Origin: an uncultured Clostridium sp.
GTDB taxonomy: Bacteria > Bacillota > Clostridia > Clostridiales > Clostridiaceae
NCBI GenBank assembly: GCA_900540255.1
Contig: UQFE01000048.1
Coordinates: 1 to 15,256, forward strand
Length of the DNA: 15,256 nt
Reading direction: 5' to 3'
The notes under the pieces are model-generated. The model was given only the letters and a program-made list of their open reading frames with translations. It was not told the origin of the DNA and did no database searches. The translations under genes and the position numbers were made by a program. Positions 6,601 to 13,395 of this stretch are shown piece by piece (position 1 is the stretch's first letter; every line of letters starts with the position of its first letter).

Positions 6601-7192
6601 GAAGTTTAGATTAACTGGAGAATATATAGTAGATGGTAATTATTATGCATGGATACCTCAAAGGGAGCTTATAGATGATGAAACTAAATTTTTAAATCCA
6701 GTTAAATATACAACTATTACATTGCCAAGTACTACTAATGGAGCAATTTCAGTAGGGTATTATAATCAAAATAACAATTCAGTTGTATCAGAATCTGGCA
6801 ATGGATATACAAGGAATGGAAGTATAAAGCCAGATATAGTAGCTGGAGGAAGTAATGCTTTAGTTACTATTCCAGGAGGAACAACTTCAGTTATGACTGG
6901 ATCTTCAGTTGCAGGGGCTGTTGTTGCAGGATGTTGTGCTCTTATTCTTCAATGGGCAGTTAGTGATGGAAATTATCCAGATATATATGCATCACAAATA
7001 AAAACTTATATTATAAGTGGAGCAAAGACAAGGCCTGGAGATATTTATCCTAATAGGCAATGGGGATATGGAATGTTTGATTTACAACGTATATTTGATT
7101 GGATACAACAAACATATACACCTAGAATAAATGATGATTTTGAAGAATATAGGGTTAAAAATTTATTTATTAGAAAGCCTAAAGACTTATAA
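3626..7192 (+). CDS. Tandem Csp-type germination protease, two fused subtilisin domains (CspBA-like)
   Basis: Csp proteins are subtilisin-like serine proteases stored in spores; on germinant signalling they activate pro-SleC. This 1188-residue protein is two Csp units in one frame. Unit 1 has a prodomain (about 1-105), then Asp131 (GFIDTGIDY), His189 (GHGTHVVG), oxyanion Asn290 (AAGNEG), an insert at about 300-430 in the place of the Csp jelly-roll domain, and Ser497 (GTSMATPQ). Unit 2 has a prodomain-like stretch (about 590-680), then Asp699 (GVIDTGIDY), His771 (GHGTKVSG), Asn886 (VGNQG), a similar insert, and Ser1094 (TGSSVAGA). Both triads look present, but the motifs around unit 2's His and Ser are altered, so its activity is uncertain. 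Single Csp proteins are about 570-590 residues, so this is a clean fusion. In C. difficile CspBA, the second half is a pseudoprotease. There is no signal peptide. sleC follows after 64 bases, probably in the same operon. The GTG start is uncertain (see 3623-3629). Confidence 0.93.
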   Translation: MGNIENNKNNLGILKNIPTSILSKLNISHSFLATNNDSEIEVSIISGASTSEVSKIVENLNGKYVDLGYGYGIVEISIENLVALANSPEIQYIELPKSLYADDYESNRASCITQLNSSEFNGKGVLVGFIDTGIDYTHPAFRNSDGTTRIEYIYDLNNGGKVYNKTQINEALKLTDPYSMVNSTDVTGHGTHVVGIACAGGEIDKQYYGVAPESSIAMVKVSRSRFALSTQIMKGIKFLIDKGKELNMPLAINMSLSTNDGAHNGSSLLEQYISTVSAIERVTIVIAAGNEGEAAHHVGRTLEEINDVYFNISSDESIVVINLYKSILPELSMELLSPYGIGTGEIILKEGINEGTIGNSRYSIYLTGPKPFDVSGEIGIVLTGINEFVSSGQWKITLRKLNEYEGSFDMWLPISEGLNVNTKFLEPVVYNTLGIPATVKNIISVGSYNYLVDTMSPFSGRGKRVNGQYIKPDIVAPGEGIYSAIPNRGFDKKTGTSMATPQVTGASALMMQWGIVNGNDSYLYGERLKYFLILGSKRGRQDIKYPDAAWGYGQLCLRESINLVSQTLGLGFRNNDIKNIIINDYLKRVDEINVDYNSKSNDRIFLLVEIANEEVLKNLLKIQEVGGLMISSNFAVIITPANKVDEIKKLVIRIVNIEEFSTILTLNDISPVEASGAPVFNTNPYLKLNGRGVLVGVIDTGIDYLNKEFQMEDDTTRIVRLWDQTIQGDTNIYGLKYGTEYTEEQINQAISLQTSGGDPYSIVPSKDEIGHGTKVSGIIGGRGINPDLKGAAPDCKFVIVKLSRATKVELDAALIDKTDVPSYSSWSVLLGIKYVVSVARELNKPLVIFIPLGGNMGSHTGNGINENIINNYSTEAATVFVVPVGNQGNTDTHTEGIIEKAGDIKDIEIRVGEKQKNLPIIIWINKPNRVMLSIISPTGEIIDNMEAKNTNNNRIKFLYEKTEMIVNFTSPELSTGDALIFIRAYNLKAGIWKFRLTGEYIVDGNYYAWIPQRELIDDETKFLNPVKYTTITLPSTTNGAISVGYYNQNNNSVVSESGNGYTRNGSIKPDIVAGGSNALVTIPGGTTSVMTGSSVAGAVVAGCCALILQWAVSDGNYPDIYASQIKTYIISGAKTRPGDIYPNRQWGYGMFDLQRIFDWIQQTYTPRINDDFEEYRVKNLFIRKPKDL

Positions 7193-7256
7193 TAATCACT
7201 AAATATAATAAAAAAGCATATTAATAATTAATGGATTAATATATTAAGGAGTTATT

Positions 7257-8588
7257 ATGGCTGATAAAGGTAGATTAAAAATACAATGTTTTGTAGGTGA
7301 TACTTATGTACCTGTAGACGGTAGTAATATAACTTTAGTATCAACTTCAGGGCAAACAAATGATAATAAAGAGGTTAACTTGGTTACTAATTCATCAGGA
7401 GAATCACAAGTTATTGAATTAAATGCACCACCATTAGAATATTCTCAAAATCCAGATCAGCCTACACCATATAGTTTATATGATTTAAGGATAGATAAAG
7501 AAGGATTTCAAACTTTAGTTATTAATGGTGTTCAAATATTTCCAGGTCAAACAGCAATTCAACAATGTCAATTAATAAAATCTAATAATAGAAATAGTAG
7601 AGCAGATGTAATAAATATAGGTCCTAATACACTAAATGGAAACTATCCATCTAAAATTCCAGAGGAAGTTGATAAGCCTTTACCACCTCCAACTAGTGGA
7701 GTTGTGCTTCCAAAACCTGTAGTTCCTGAATTTATAACAGTTCACACTGGAAGTCCTAATAATAATTCAGCACCTAATTATACTGTTTTATATAAGGAGT
7801 ATATTAAAAATGTAGCTTCATGTGAAATATATTCAACTTGGCCAGAAAGTACTATAAGAGCTAATGTTTATGCAATAATATCATTTACATTAAATAGGAT
7901 ATACACAGAATGGTATAGGGGAAAAGGCAAAAATTATGATATAACTAATTCTACAGCATATGATCATGCTTTTACTTATGGAAGAAATATATATGATAGT
8001 ATAAGTGTTGTTGTTGATGACATTTTTGCAACTTATATAAGAAGGCAGGGAAGAAAACAACCACTTTTAACTCAATATTGTGATGGTAAAAATGTTCAAT
8101 GTCCAGGATGGATGACACAATGGGGTAGTAAATATCTTGGAGACCAAGGAAAAACTCCATATGAAATATTAACTAATTATTATGGTTCAGATTTAGACTT
8201 AGTAACAGCAGAGGAAGTAAAGGGAAGTCCAAAATCTTATCCAGGATATGATTTAACAGTGGGGTCAATTGGTGATGAAGTAGAAACAATACAAGAGCAA
8301 TTAAATAGAATATCTCAAAATTATCCATTAATACCTAAGTCAGCAGTTGATGGAGTTTATGGAGAGAAAACAAAAGAAGCTGTAAGTGTATTTCAAGGGA
8401 TATTTAATTTACCACAAACAGGAGTAGTGGATTATTCAACTTGGTATAAAATTTCAGATGTTTATGTTGGTGTAACAAGGATAGCAGAATTAAGGTCAAG
8501 TGAAAAAGAAAGAGTATTTATTCCACCAATTTCATTTGATATTTTAAATTCAAGAGAAATACCTAAAATAAGCTATTTTGATAATTAA
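7257..8588 (+). CDS. sleC: Spore cortex-lytic enzyme SleC (zymogen)
   Basis: SleC degrades spore-cortex peptidoglycan during germination after Csp-mediated removal of its pro-sequence. At 443 residues it matches the C. perfringens precursor (about 438). Residues 1-110 form a beta-rich pre-region. Residues 110-165 are a Pro-rich linker where the reported pro/mature junction (near 149/150 in C. perfringens) would fall. Residues 178-311 are a SpoIID-like lytic transglycosylase domain, with the presumed catalytic Glu190 in SCEIYSTWPESTIRANVYA and the tail motif WMTQWGSKYLGDQGKTPYEI. Residues 330-400 are a PG_binding_1 domain (GSIGDEVETIQEQL, then DGVYGEKTKEAVSVFQ). A roughly 25-residue tail matches the removable C-terminal piece of known SleC. 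AAGGAG (7246-7251) precedes the ATG. The short gap from csp holds an A/T-rich 8-bp inverted repeat (7218-7225 with 7235-7242) but no terminator. Expression in the mother cell late in sporulation is known for relatives and inferred here. Confidence 0.95.
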   Translation: MADKGRLKIQCFVGDTYVPVDGSNITLVSTSGQTNDNKEVNLVTNSSGESQVIELNAPPLEYSQNPDQPTPYSLYDLRIDKEGFQTLVINGVQIFPGQTAIQQCQLIKSNNRNSRADVINIGPNTLNGNYPSKIPEEVDKPLPPPTSGVVLPKPVVPEFITVHTGSPNNNSAPNYTVLYKEYIKNVASCEIYSTWPESTIRANVYAIISFTLNRIYTEWYRGKGKNYDITNSTAYDHAFTYGRNIYDSISVVVDDIFATYIRRQGRKQPLLTQYCDGKNVQCPGWMTQWGSKYLGDQGKTPYEILTNYYGSDLDLVTAEEVKGSPKSYPGYDLTVGSIGDEVETIQEQLNRISQNYPLIPKSAVDGVYGEKTKEAVSVFQGIFNLPQTGVVDYSTWYKISDVYVGVTRIAELRSSEKERVFIPPISFDILNSREIPKISYFDN

Positions 8589-8602
8589 AAAAATCTTTTA
8601 AG

Positions 8603-8650
8603 ATAGCAATTATTAAGTTTGATATAAGAAATAAATTTAATAATTGCTAT
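8603..8650. terminator. Bidirectional terminator between sleC and ykvI
   Basis: ATAGCAATTATTAA (8603-8616) pairs perfectly over 14 bases with 8637-8650 across a 20-base loop. A/T-rich tracts lie on both sides: A-rich before, which reads as T-rich on the minus strand, and ATTATTATTTT after. It lies between convergent genes and can serve both. Confidence 0.82.
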
Positions 8651-8659
8651 ATTATTATT

Positions 8660-9721
8660 TTAGCTATTAAGTTCTGATTTATTTTTAAGATAAAATAAAA
8701 TACATTGAGTTATAAAAATTAAACTTAAAAAACCAAAGATGGGATATAATTTTGAAATTAAATTTGAAAAACCTATTTGTGATATTGGTAAAGCAATAGC
8801 TAATACAAGAAATATACCTTTTTTAAATTCAATATTGAAAGATTGTTCTAATGTTTTGCTAATAGAATATACATCAGAAACTTCTGTAGAAAACATTTCA
8901 AGCCAAATAATAACTAAAAGTAATGCTTGAATTACAGTTCCAAATCTTTGGGCAACTAAAAGCAAAGGAATTTCTGAATCATATATATATGGTTGATTAG
9001 CTAATAATAATAAATTAATAATACTTGATAATAAAGTTAAACCTAGTGCTCCAATAGCAATTCCATATACCATATTTTTTGAATTTTTAGTTTCATTGCT
9101 TAAGGGAACTAAAACACCAGAGCAACAAAGTATGTTATAGCCCGCATAAAGGATTGTAGAAAGTACAATTCCTTTTTTAGGTGGTTCAAATGAAGATATA
9201 ACATGAAAAGAAATAGAATCTTTAGCAAATAAAAAATATAAGATTATAATTAAAGTAATAGTACCTAAAAGAGATGGAACAATAAATGAGTTTACTTCAA
9301 TAAGGCCTTCAGTGTCTCTTAGTAAAAATGTAGTAGCAATTGCAATCATTATTAATGAACCAATTATCTTTGGAATTCCAAAAAATTGATTAATCAAGGC
9401 TCCACTTCCTGCTAATATTATTGAAGCACTTGAAATAAGATAAAAAGTTGTAATAACACCAGTGATTTTCCCAAGTAAATTAGGACTTATAACTTTTAAT
9501 ACATCACTATAGGAATTTAAACTATATTTAATACTTATTTTTGCTATTATTGAACCCATTATTACATAAAAGACTCCACAAAAGAGTATTCCTAAAAAAC
9601 TTTTTAATCCAAAGGAAGTAAAAAATTGAGTTATTTCTTTTCCAGAAGCAAGTCCAGCACCAACAACAGTACCAATAAAAACAGCAGCAATTTCAAAAAC
9701 CTTAGTGAAATCCTTCTTCAC
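8660..9721 (-). CDS. YkvI-family membrane protein (APC-superfamily transporter)
   Basis: A 353-residue polytopic membrane protein with about ten hydrophobic segments, resembling the uncharacterised YkvI family (COG3949), which belongs to the amino acid-polyamine-organocation transporter group. The diagnostic N-terminal stretch is FIGTVVGAGLASGKEITQFF (residues 16-35). Its glycines form the unwound first helix that binds substrate in this fold. Conserved elements in the middle include GYNILCCSGVLVPLS (near 195-210). Substrate is unknown; small amino acids or amines would fit the superfamily. The start is GTG at 9721, set by GGAGGG (9728-9733, minus strand) 6 bases upstream. It converges on sleC and diverges from the lipoprotein gene. 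GerAB-type germinant receptor subunits belong to the same superfamily, so a germination link is conceivable, but nothing in the sequence shows it. Annotation as a BrnQ-like carrier is possible and less likely. Confidence 0.85.
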   Translation of the reverse strand: MKKDFTKVFEIAAVFIGTVVGAGLASGKEITQFFTSFGLKSFLGILFCGVFYVIMGSIIAKISIKYSLNSYSDVLKVISPNLLGKITGVITTFYLISSASIILAGSGALINQFFGIPKIIGSLIMIAIATTFLLRDTEGLIEVNSFIVPSLLGTITLIIILYFLFAKDSISFHVISSFEPPKKGIVLSTILYAGYNILCCSGVLVPLSNETKNSKNMVYGIAIGALGLTLLSSIINLLLLANQPYIYDSEIPLLLVAQRFGTVIQALLLVIIWLEMFSTEVSDVYSISKTLEQSFNIEFKKGIFLVLAIALPISQIGFSNLISKLYPIFGFLSLIFITQCILFYLKNKSELNS

Positions 9722-9854
9722 GAATATCCCTCCAATACATTTCTAATATCTAATATATAAGGATTACAGTATAATTATTCTATTTATTTGTGAATAAGCT
9801 ATAAGTTATTAGGAAAAATAAATTTAAAAGTATAATAGTTATAAGGAGATTAAT

Positions 9855-10937
9855 ATGAAGAACATTAAAGTAATTTTAAGTACAATATTAATTTTAATAA
9901 TAAATTTATTTGTAGGTTGTTCTAATATAAATGAAAAAAAAGAGGAAAAGTTAGATTTATTTGATGTTTTTAAGGGAAAGGATTTAGCAATTAATTATTT
10001 AATTAATATAAGAAATGGAGATATAAGTAGTGCAGTTAATAACTGTGAAAGTGAAATTTTAGAAAGTAATATTAATTTATCAGAAGGGGTTTCTAATATT
10101 ACTGGGTTCCAGCTTAATAGAGCCATAGCAAATTCACAATTTGCATATTATATATTTAATGTTATTAGAGATTCAAATATAGAGCCTAAAAGTGATTTAG
10201 AAGAATATATAATAAAAGTAAATAGAAATGATGATAATTATATAATTAGTGATATAAAATCAAAATCACAAAGAGAATTATATATAAAAAATAATGCAAT
10301 TAGAATAATTGGAGAAAAGGGTGGAAAAAGTAGCTTAGTTATTAGTTTAAATAACATACCTAAAGATACATATTTAAGAGAAAATAAAATAATGCTTTAT
10401 AAAGAAAAAGTACCTAATAATAGCTTTGGAAAAGTTGTTTTAGGTTTTACAGGAAAGAAAATTGCAATTTCAGCAATAGATGATAAAAACTCATATATTT
10501 GTATTGCATATATTGATGATACATTAATGAAGAGTGGAAGTGATATAGTTGATTTAAATAATAATTCATCATCAGCACTTTCAGAAGGATTGCAAGAAGC
10601 ATTAGAAAAACCAGTTACTAGCAAGGTTGTATCTGTAGATTTATTAAATAATTGTAAAATAGATGATTTTATATTTTCTAAAGAAGATGATAATTTAGCA
10701 GTAAATTATAAAAATGAAAAAGGATTAAATAGATTAAATATATATAAGGCTGAAGATGGTGAGGCTATTAATACAAAGTTTAAGGATATATTTAATGAAT
10801 ATATATATAATATTAAAGCAGATTATTTTGTTGATAATAAGGTTATTTTTGATGTATTTAAATCAGATCAATCTATAGATGAAATGACAGGAAAGTATAG
10901 TTTAGATTTGACTAATGAAGAAATGATTAAATTGTAA
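9855..10937 (+). CDS. Predicted lipoprotein of unknown function
   Basis: A 360-residue secreted lipoprotein. Residues 1-21 are a signal peptide (basic MKNIK, then a long Leu/Ile core) ending in the lipobox FVGC, so Cys22 would be lipidated and the mature protein anchored outside the membrane. The mature part starts with a charged stretch (NINEKKEEK). Residues 32-135 look helical and contain GKDLAINYLINIRNGDISSA, reminiscent of domains that precede a DUF4878-like fold. Residues 145-360 are mostly alternating strands (for example KIMLYKEKVPNNSFGKVVLG), suggesting a beta-rich domain, perhaps a few propeller-like blades. I do not recognise the family and see no catalytic motif. AAGGAG lies 8 bases before the ATG. 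It is divergent from ykvI across 133 bases and closed by its own terminator, so it is probably monocistronic. Confidence 0.82.
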   Translation: MKNIKVILSTILILIINLFVGCSNINEKKEEKLDLFDVFKGKDLAINYLINIRNGDISSAVNNCESEILESNINLSEGVSNITGFQLNRAIANSQFAYYIFNVIRDSNIEPKSDLEEYIIKVNRNDDNYIISDIKSKSQRELYIKNNAIRIIGEKGGKSSLVISLNNIPKDTYLRENKIMLYKEKVPNNSFGKVVLGFTGKKIAISAIDDKNSYICIAYIDDTLMKSGSDIVDLNNNSSSALSEGLQEALEKPVTSKVVSVDLLNNCKIDDFIFSKEDDNLAVNYKNEKGLNRLNIYKAEDGEAINTKFKDIFNEYIYNIKADYFVDNKVIFDVFKSDQSIDEMTGKYSLDLTNEEMIKL

Positions 10938-10970
10938 TTGGATAATAAGTATTTTATAATAAAAAAATAA

Positions 10971-11005
10971 AAGAGGTTAATGCTATATTGCATTACCTCT
11001 ATTTT
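10971..11005 (+). terminator. Intrinsic terminator after the lipoprotein gene
   Basis: AGAGGTTAATGC (10972-10983) pairs with GCATTACCTCT (10990-11000) with one bulged T and a 6-base loop, followed by ATTTT. The preceding A-rich run strengthens the stem base. It ends the lipoprotein transcript before the radical SAM gene. Confidence 0.88.
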
Positions 11006-11008
11006 AAG

Positions 11009-11035
11009 TTATATTAATTATAAAGATTAATATAA
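11009..11035. repeat. Perfect 10-bp inverted repeat upstream of the radical SAM gene
   Basis: TTATATTAAT (11009-11018) is mirrored by ATTAATATAA (11026-11035) around a 7-base centre, 19 bases before the ATG. It could be an operator or a weak leader hairpin. All-A/T composition makes chance plausible. Confidence 0.35.
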
Positions 11036-11054
11036 GTTATAAGGAGAAAAAATA

Positions 11055-11978
11055 ATGAAAAAATGGAATGAAAAAAGATATCATAGTTTAAATTATTTCC
11101 TAAGAAATAAATTTGGAGAAAAGATATATAAAATATCATTAGATGGAGGATTTACTTGTCCGAATAGAGATGGAAAGGTATCTAAAGGTGGTTGTACATT
11201 TTGTAGTGCAAGGGGATCTGGAGATTTTGCAGGAAGTAGAATATTATCTATAACTGAGCAATTTGAAGATAGAAAAAAGATGATGGAAAAGAAGTGGAAG
11301 GATGGAAAATATATTGCATATTTTCAGGCTTATACTAATACTTATGCTCCAGTAGAAGAATTAACAAGAAAATATGAAGAGGCATTAGCTCAAGAAAATG
11401 TTATTGCATTATCTATAGCAACTAGGCCAGATTGTTTAGAGGAAGATGTTTTAGATTATTTAGAAGAGTTAAACAAGAAAATTTATTTATGGGTAGAATT
11501 AGGATTACAAACTGTCAATGATGAAACTGGGAGAAATTTTAATAGGGGATATGATTTAGAGGTATTTGATAAAAGTTTAAAAGAGCTTCAAAAAAGAGGA
11601 ATAGAAGTTGTTGTACATACTATTTTTGGGCTTCCAGGAGAAACAAAAGAAGATATGTTAAAAACAATAGATTATGTTGCTCATAGTGGAGCTCAAGGAA
11701 TTAAATTTCATTTGTTACACTTAATGACGGGAACTAAAATGGTAGAACAATATGAAAGTGGAGAATTACAACTTTTAAGTAAAGAAGATTACATAGATTT
11801 AATATGTAAGGGAATAGCTATGATACCAGAAGAAATGGTAGTTCATAGATTAACAGGTGATGCTCCAAGACAAAGTTTAATTGGGCCAATGTGGAGTTTA
11901 AAGAAGTGGGAAGTATTAAATGATATTGATAAAGCACTTGTAGATAATGATATTTGGCAAGGGAAAAATTTTAGATAA
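11055..11978 (+). CDS. TIGR01212-family radical SAM protein (YtqA/YhcC-like, probable MnmL)
   Basis: A 307-residue radical S-adenosylmethionine enzyme. The [4Fe-4S] cluster cysteines appear to be Cys35, Cys47 and Cys50 (GFTCPNRDG, then GGCTFCSARG), an extended spacing typical of the TIGR01212/YhcC family. Other family markers are YFQAYTNTYAP (near 94-104), IATRPDCLEEDVLDYL (near 121-136), the strand WVELGLQT (near 146-153), VVHTIFGLPGETKEDM (near 191-206), and KFHLLHLMTGTKM (near 217-229). The B. subtilis relative YtqA has been assigned as MnmL, acting in wobble-uridine (mnm5U34) tRNA modification with the methyltransferase YtqB/MnmM. No such partner lies next to this gene. AAGGAG precedes the ATG by 8 bases, and terminators on both sides make it monocistronic. 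The family call is firm; the specific tRNA role is by homology. Confidence 0.92.
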   Translation: MKKWNEKRYHSLNYFLRNKFGEKIYKISLDGGFTCPNRDGKVSKGGCTFCSARGSGDFAGSRILSITEQFEDRKKMMEKKWKDGKYIAYFQAYTNTYAPVEELTRKYEEALAQENVIALSIATRPDCLEEDVLDYLEELNKKIYLWVELGLQTVNDETGRNFNRGYDLEVFDKSLKELQKRGIEVVVHTIFGLPGETKEDMLKTIDYVAHSGAQGIKFHLLHLMTGTKMVEQYESGELQLLSKEDYIDLICKGIAMIPEEMVVHRLTGDAPRQSLIGPMWSLKKWEVLNDIDKALVDNDIWQGKNFR

Positions 11979-11987
11979 TTTATAGTA

Positions 11988-12019
11988 GCTGTTACAATAT
12001 TTTGTAACAGCAATTTTTT
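11988..12019 (+). terminator. Intrinsic terminator after the radical SAM gene
   Basis: GCTGTTACAA (11988-11997) pairs perfectly with TTGTAACAGC (12002-12011) across a 4-base loop, followed by AATTTTTTA. It closes the radical SAM transcript just before the sigma-factor promoter. Confidence 0.93.
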
Positions 12020-12030
12020 AATTTATAATA

Positions 12031-12059
12031 TGGAACAAATTTAAATGAGGATTTGTCTA
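12031..12059 (+). promoter_or_regulatory. Candidate ECF-sigma autoregulatory promoter
   Basis: TGGAAC (12031-12036) matches the 'AAC' -35 signature of ECF sigma promoters, and TGTCTA (12054-12059) resembles the 'CGTC' -10. There are 17 bases between AAC and the TGTC, close to the usual 16. It sits 22 bases before the sigma-factor start and after the preceding terminator, the expected place for autoregulation. Confidence 0.55.
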
Positions 12060-12081
12060 ATTAAAGAAAGGGGAGAATGGT

Positions 12082-12627
12082 TTGAAGGTCTCAGCATATG
12101 AACAAGATAAAGAAGAATTGATAATGCAAGTAAGAAAAGCAAAATATGGTGATAAAGAAGCATTTTGTAATTTAATTAGAATAAATAAAGTAGCAATATA
12201 TAGGATAGCTAAGTCTATATTAATTAAGGAAGAAGATATAGAAGATGCAGTTAGTGAAGCAATATTAAAAGCATATAAAAATATAAAAACTTTAAAAAAT
12301 GATGATTTCTTTAAAACATGGTTAATAAGAATAGTTATAAACGAAAGTAATAATTTATATAAAAAGAGACAAAGAGAAATTGCTTTTGAAAAAGATCATT
12401 TTTCTAAAATTAAAGTTAATGATACATATAAGGATTTAACATTACATAATGCAATTAATTCCTTAGATGATGATTTAAGAACAATAACTATTTTATTTTA
12501 CTTTGAAGATTTAAAATATAAGGATATTGCAAAGGTACTTGGAATTAAAGAGGGGACTGTAAAATCAAGATTGTCGAGGGCAAAAGAGAGATTATTTACT
12601 ATGTTAAAGGAGGAGTTTCATGGATAA
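12082..12627 (+). CDS. ECF-type RNA polymerase sigma factor
   Basis: A 181-residue sigma-70 family protein with only regions 2 and 4, as in extracytoplasmic-function sigma factors. Region 2 spans about 22-97 (YGDKEAFCNLIRINKVAIYR; DIEDAVSEAILKAYKNI; FFKTWLIRIVINESNN), contacting core polymerase and the -10 element. Region 4 spans about 125-175 (LDDDLRTITILFYFEDLKYK; IAKVLGIKEGTVKSRLSRAK), the -35-binding helix-turn-helix. The style resembles the SigV/SigW group. The TTG start at 12082 is supported by AAAGGGGAG (12067-12075) 6 bases upstream. The 3' end overlaps the next gene by 8 bases, the classic arrangement with a cognate anti-sigma factor. The signal and regulon are unknown. Confidence 0.93.
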   Translation: MKVSAYEQDKEELIMQVRKAKYGDKEAFCNLIRINKVAIYRIAKSILIKEEDIEDAVSEAILKAYKNIKTLKNDDFFKTWLIRIVINESNNLYKKRQREIAFEKDHFSKIKVNDTYKDLTLHNAINSLDDDLRTITILFYFEDLKYKDIAKVLGIKEGTVKSRLSRAKERLFTMLKEEFHG

Positions 12628-13336
12628 ATTTGATGAGTATTTAAACAATAAAGTTGAAATGGAAAGTGAAAAATTTATTTTACCAAAATCATTTGAAGAT
12701 AAAATTGAAGAAACTCTTGAAAGCTTAGATAAAAAAAATTTAGAAAAAGAAGAAAAATGGTATTTCAATAAAAATATATGGATAATAGCAGCATGCTTTG
12801 CATTTATCAGTTTAACCGTATTAGTAACCAATAAAAATAATAATGAAACAACTAATGATTTAATAAGAATGAGTAGTGAAATGGATAATAATTCAAGTAT
12901 AGTTAGTTATAATAACGCTGAATCTGGAAGTATAAGAGAATATTCAAGTAACGAAAGTGTAGAAGAACAATTAGAGTCCAACATTAATATAAATGATAGC
13001 TTCATAGATTATAATAATATAAATAAGATAATTATTAAGTTTATGGATAACATTAATAAATATAAAACTATAGATAAAAGAGATGATATAAGACAAGTAA
13101 TAGATTTTATAAATTATACTTCTAAGAAAGAAATAGAAAAACAAGATATAAATAATTGGGACTTTTTAATTCAAACTAATGGTATTGGACTTAATCATAA
13201 TATTATAATTAAAGATGATATTATGATTATAGACGATAAGTGGTACAAAATAGATTTAAATGATAATGAAAGATTAAAGAATGTTTATAATGATTTAAAT
13301 TATAATGAAAAGGATATACCTTACTGTGATTATTAA
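12620..13336 (+). CDS. Putative single-pass anti-sigma factor
   Basis: A 238-residue membrane protein whose gene overlaps the sigma-factor gene (the ATG lies in the last codons upstream of TAA). AAAGGAGG (12606-12613) inside the sigma gene gives efficient coupled translation. Residues 1-50 are a charged cytoplasmic helix region (FDEYLNNKVEMESEKFILPK; FEDKIEETLESLDKKNLEKE) expected to bind and hold the sigma factor. Residues 53-70 (IWIIAACFAFISLTVLVT) form one transmembrane helix. Residues 71-238 would lie outside: a low-complexity Asn/Ser-rich stretch (about 72-125), then a folded domain (about 130-235) with NGIGLNHNIIIKDDIMIIDD. No zinc-binding HxxxCxxC motif and no recognisable RsiV lysozyme-binding domain is seen, so the sensed signal is unknown. 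The role rests on topology and operon position rather than strong homology. Confidence 0.8.
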   Translation: MDKFDEYLNNKVEMESEKFILPKSFEDKIEETLESLDKKNLEKEEKWYFNKNIWIIAACFAFISLTVLVTNKNNNETTNDLIRMSSEMDNNSSIVSYNNAESGSIREYSSNESVEEQLESNININDSFIDYNNINKIIIKFMDNINKYKTIDKRDDIRQVIDFINYTSKKEIEKQDINNWDFLIQTNGIGLNHNIIIKDDIMIIDDKWYKIDLNDNERLKNVYNDLNYNEKDIPYCDY

Positions 13337-13352
13337 AAAATATAAATTTATA

Positions 13353-13393
13353 TAATTAAAAGTGACAATTATAAAAATCGTCACTTTTAATTA
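13353..13393. terminator. Bidirectional terminator between the sigma operon and rlmI
   Basis: TAATTAAAAGTGAC (13353-13366) pairs perfectly over 14 bases with GTCACTTTTAATTA (13380-13393) across a 13-base loop. T-rich arms read as T-tracts on either strand, which suits its place between convergent genes. Confidence 0.9.
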
Positions 13394-13395
13394 AT

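Noticed and set aside
7198..7225. Possible sigma-K promoter before sleC (AC, 17 bases, CATATTAAT)
   Set aside because: The last two bases of the -10 (expected TA) do not match and the context is all A/T; read-through from csp explains expression more simply.
7972..8160. Minus-strand open frame inside sleC
   Set aside because: It is a shadow of the strongly supported sleC frame, with no ribosome-binding site and no recognisable protein features.
9791..9836. Sigma-G-like TGAATA or sigma-A-like TATAAT before the lipoprotein gene
   Set aside because: No matching partner element at correct spacing for either; not enough to call a promoter.
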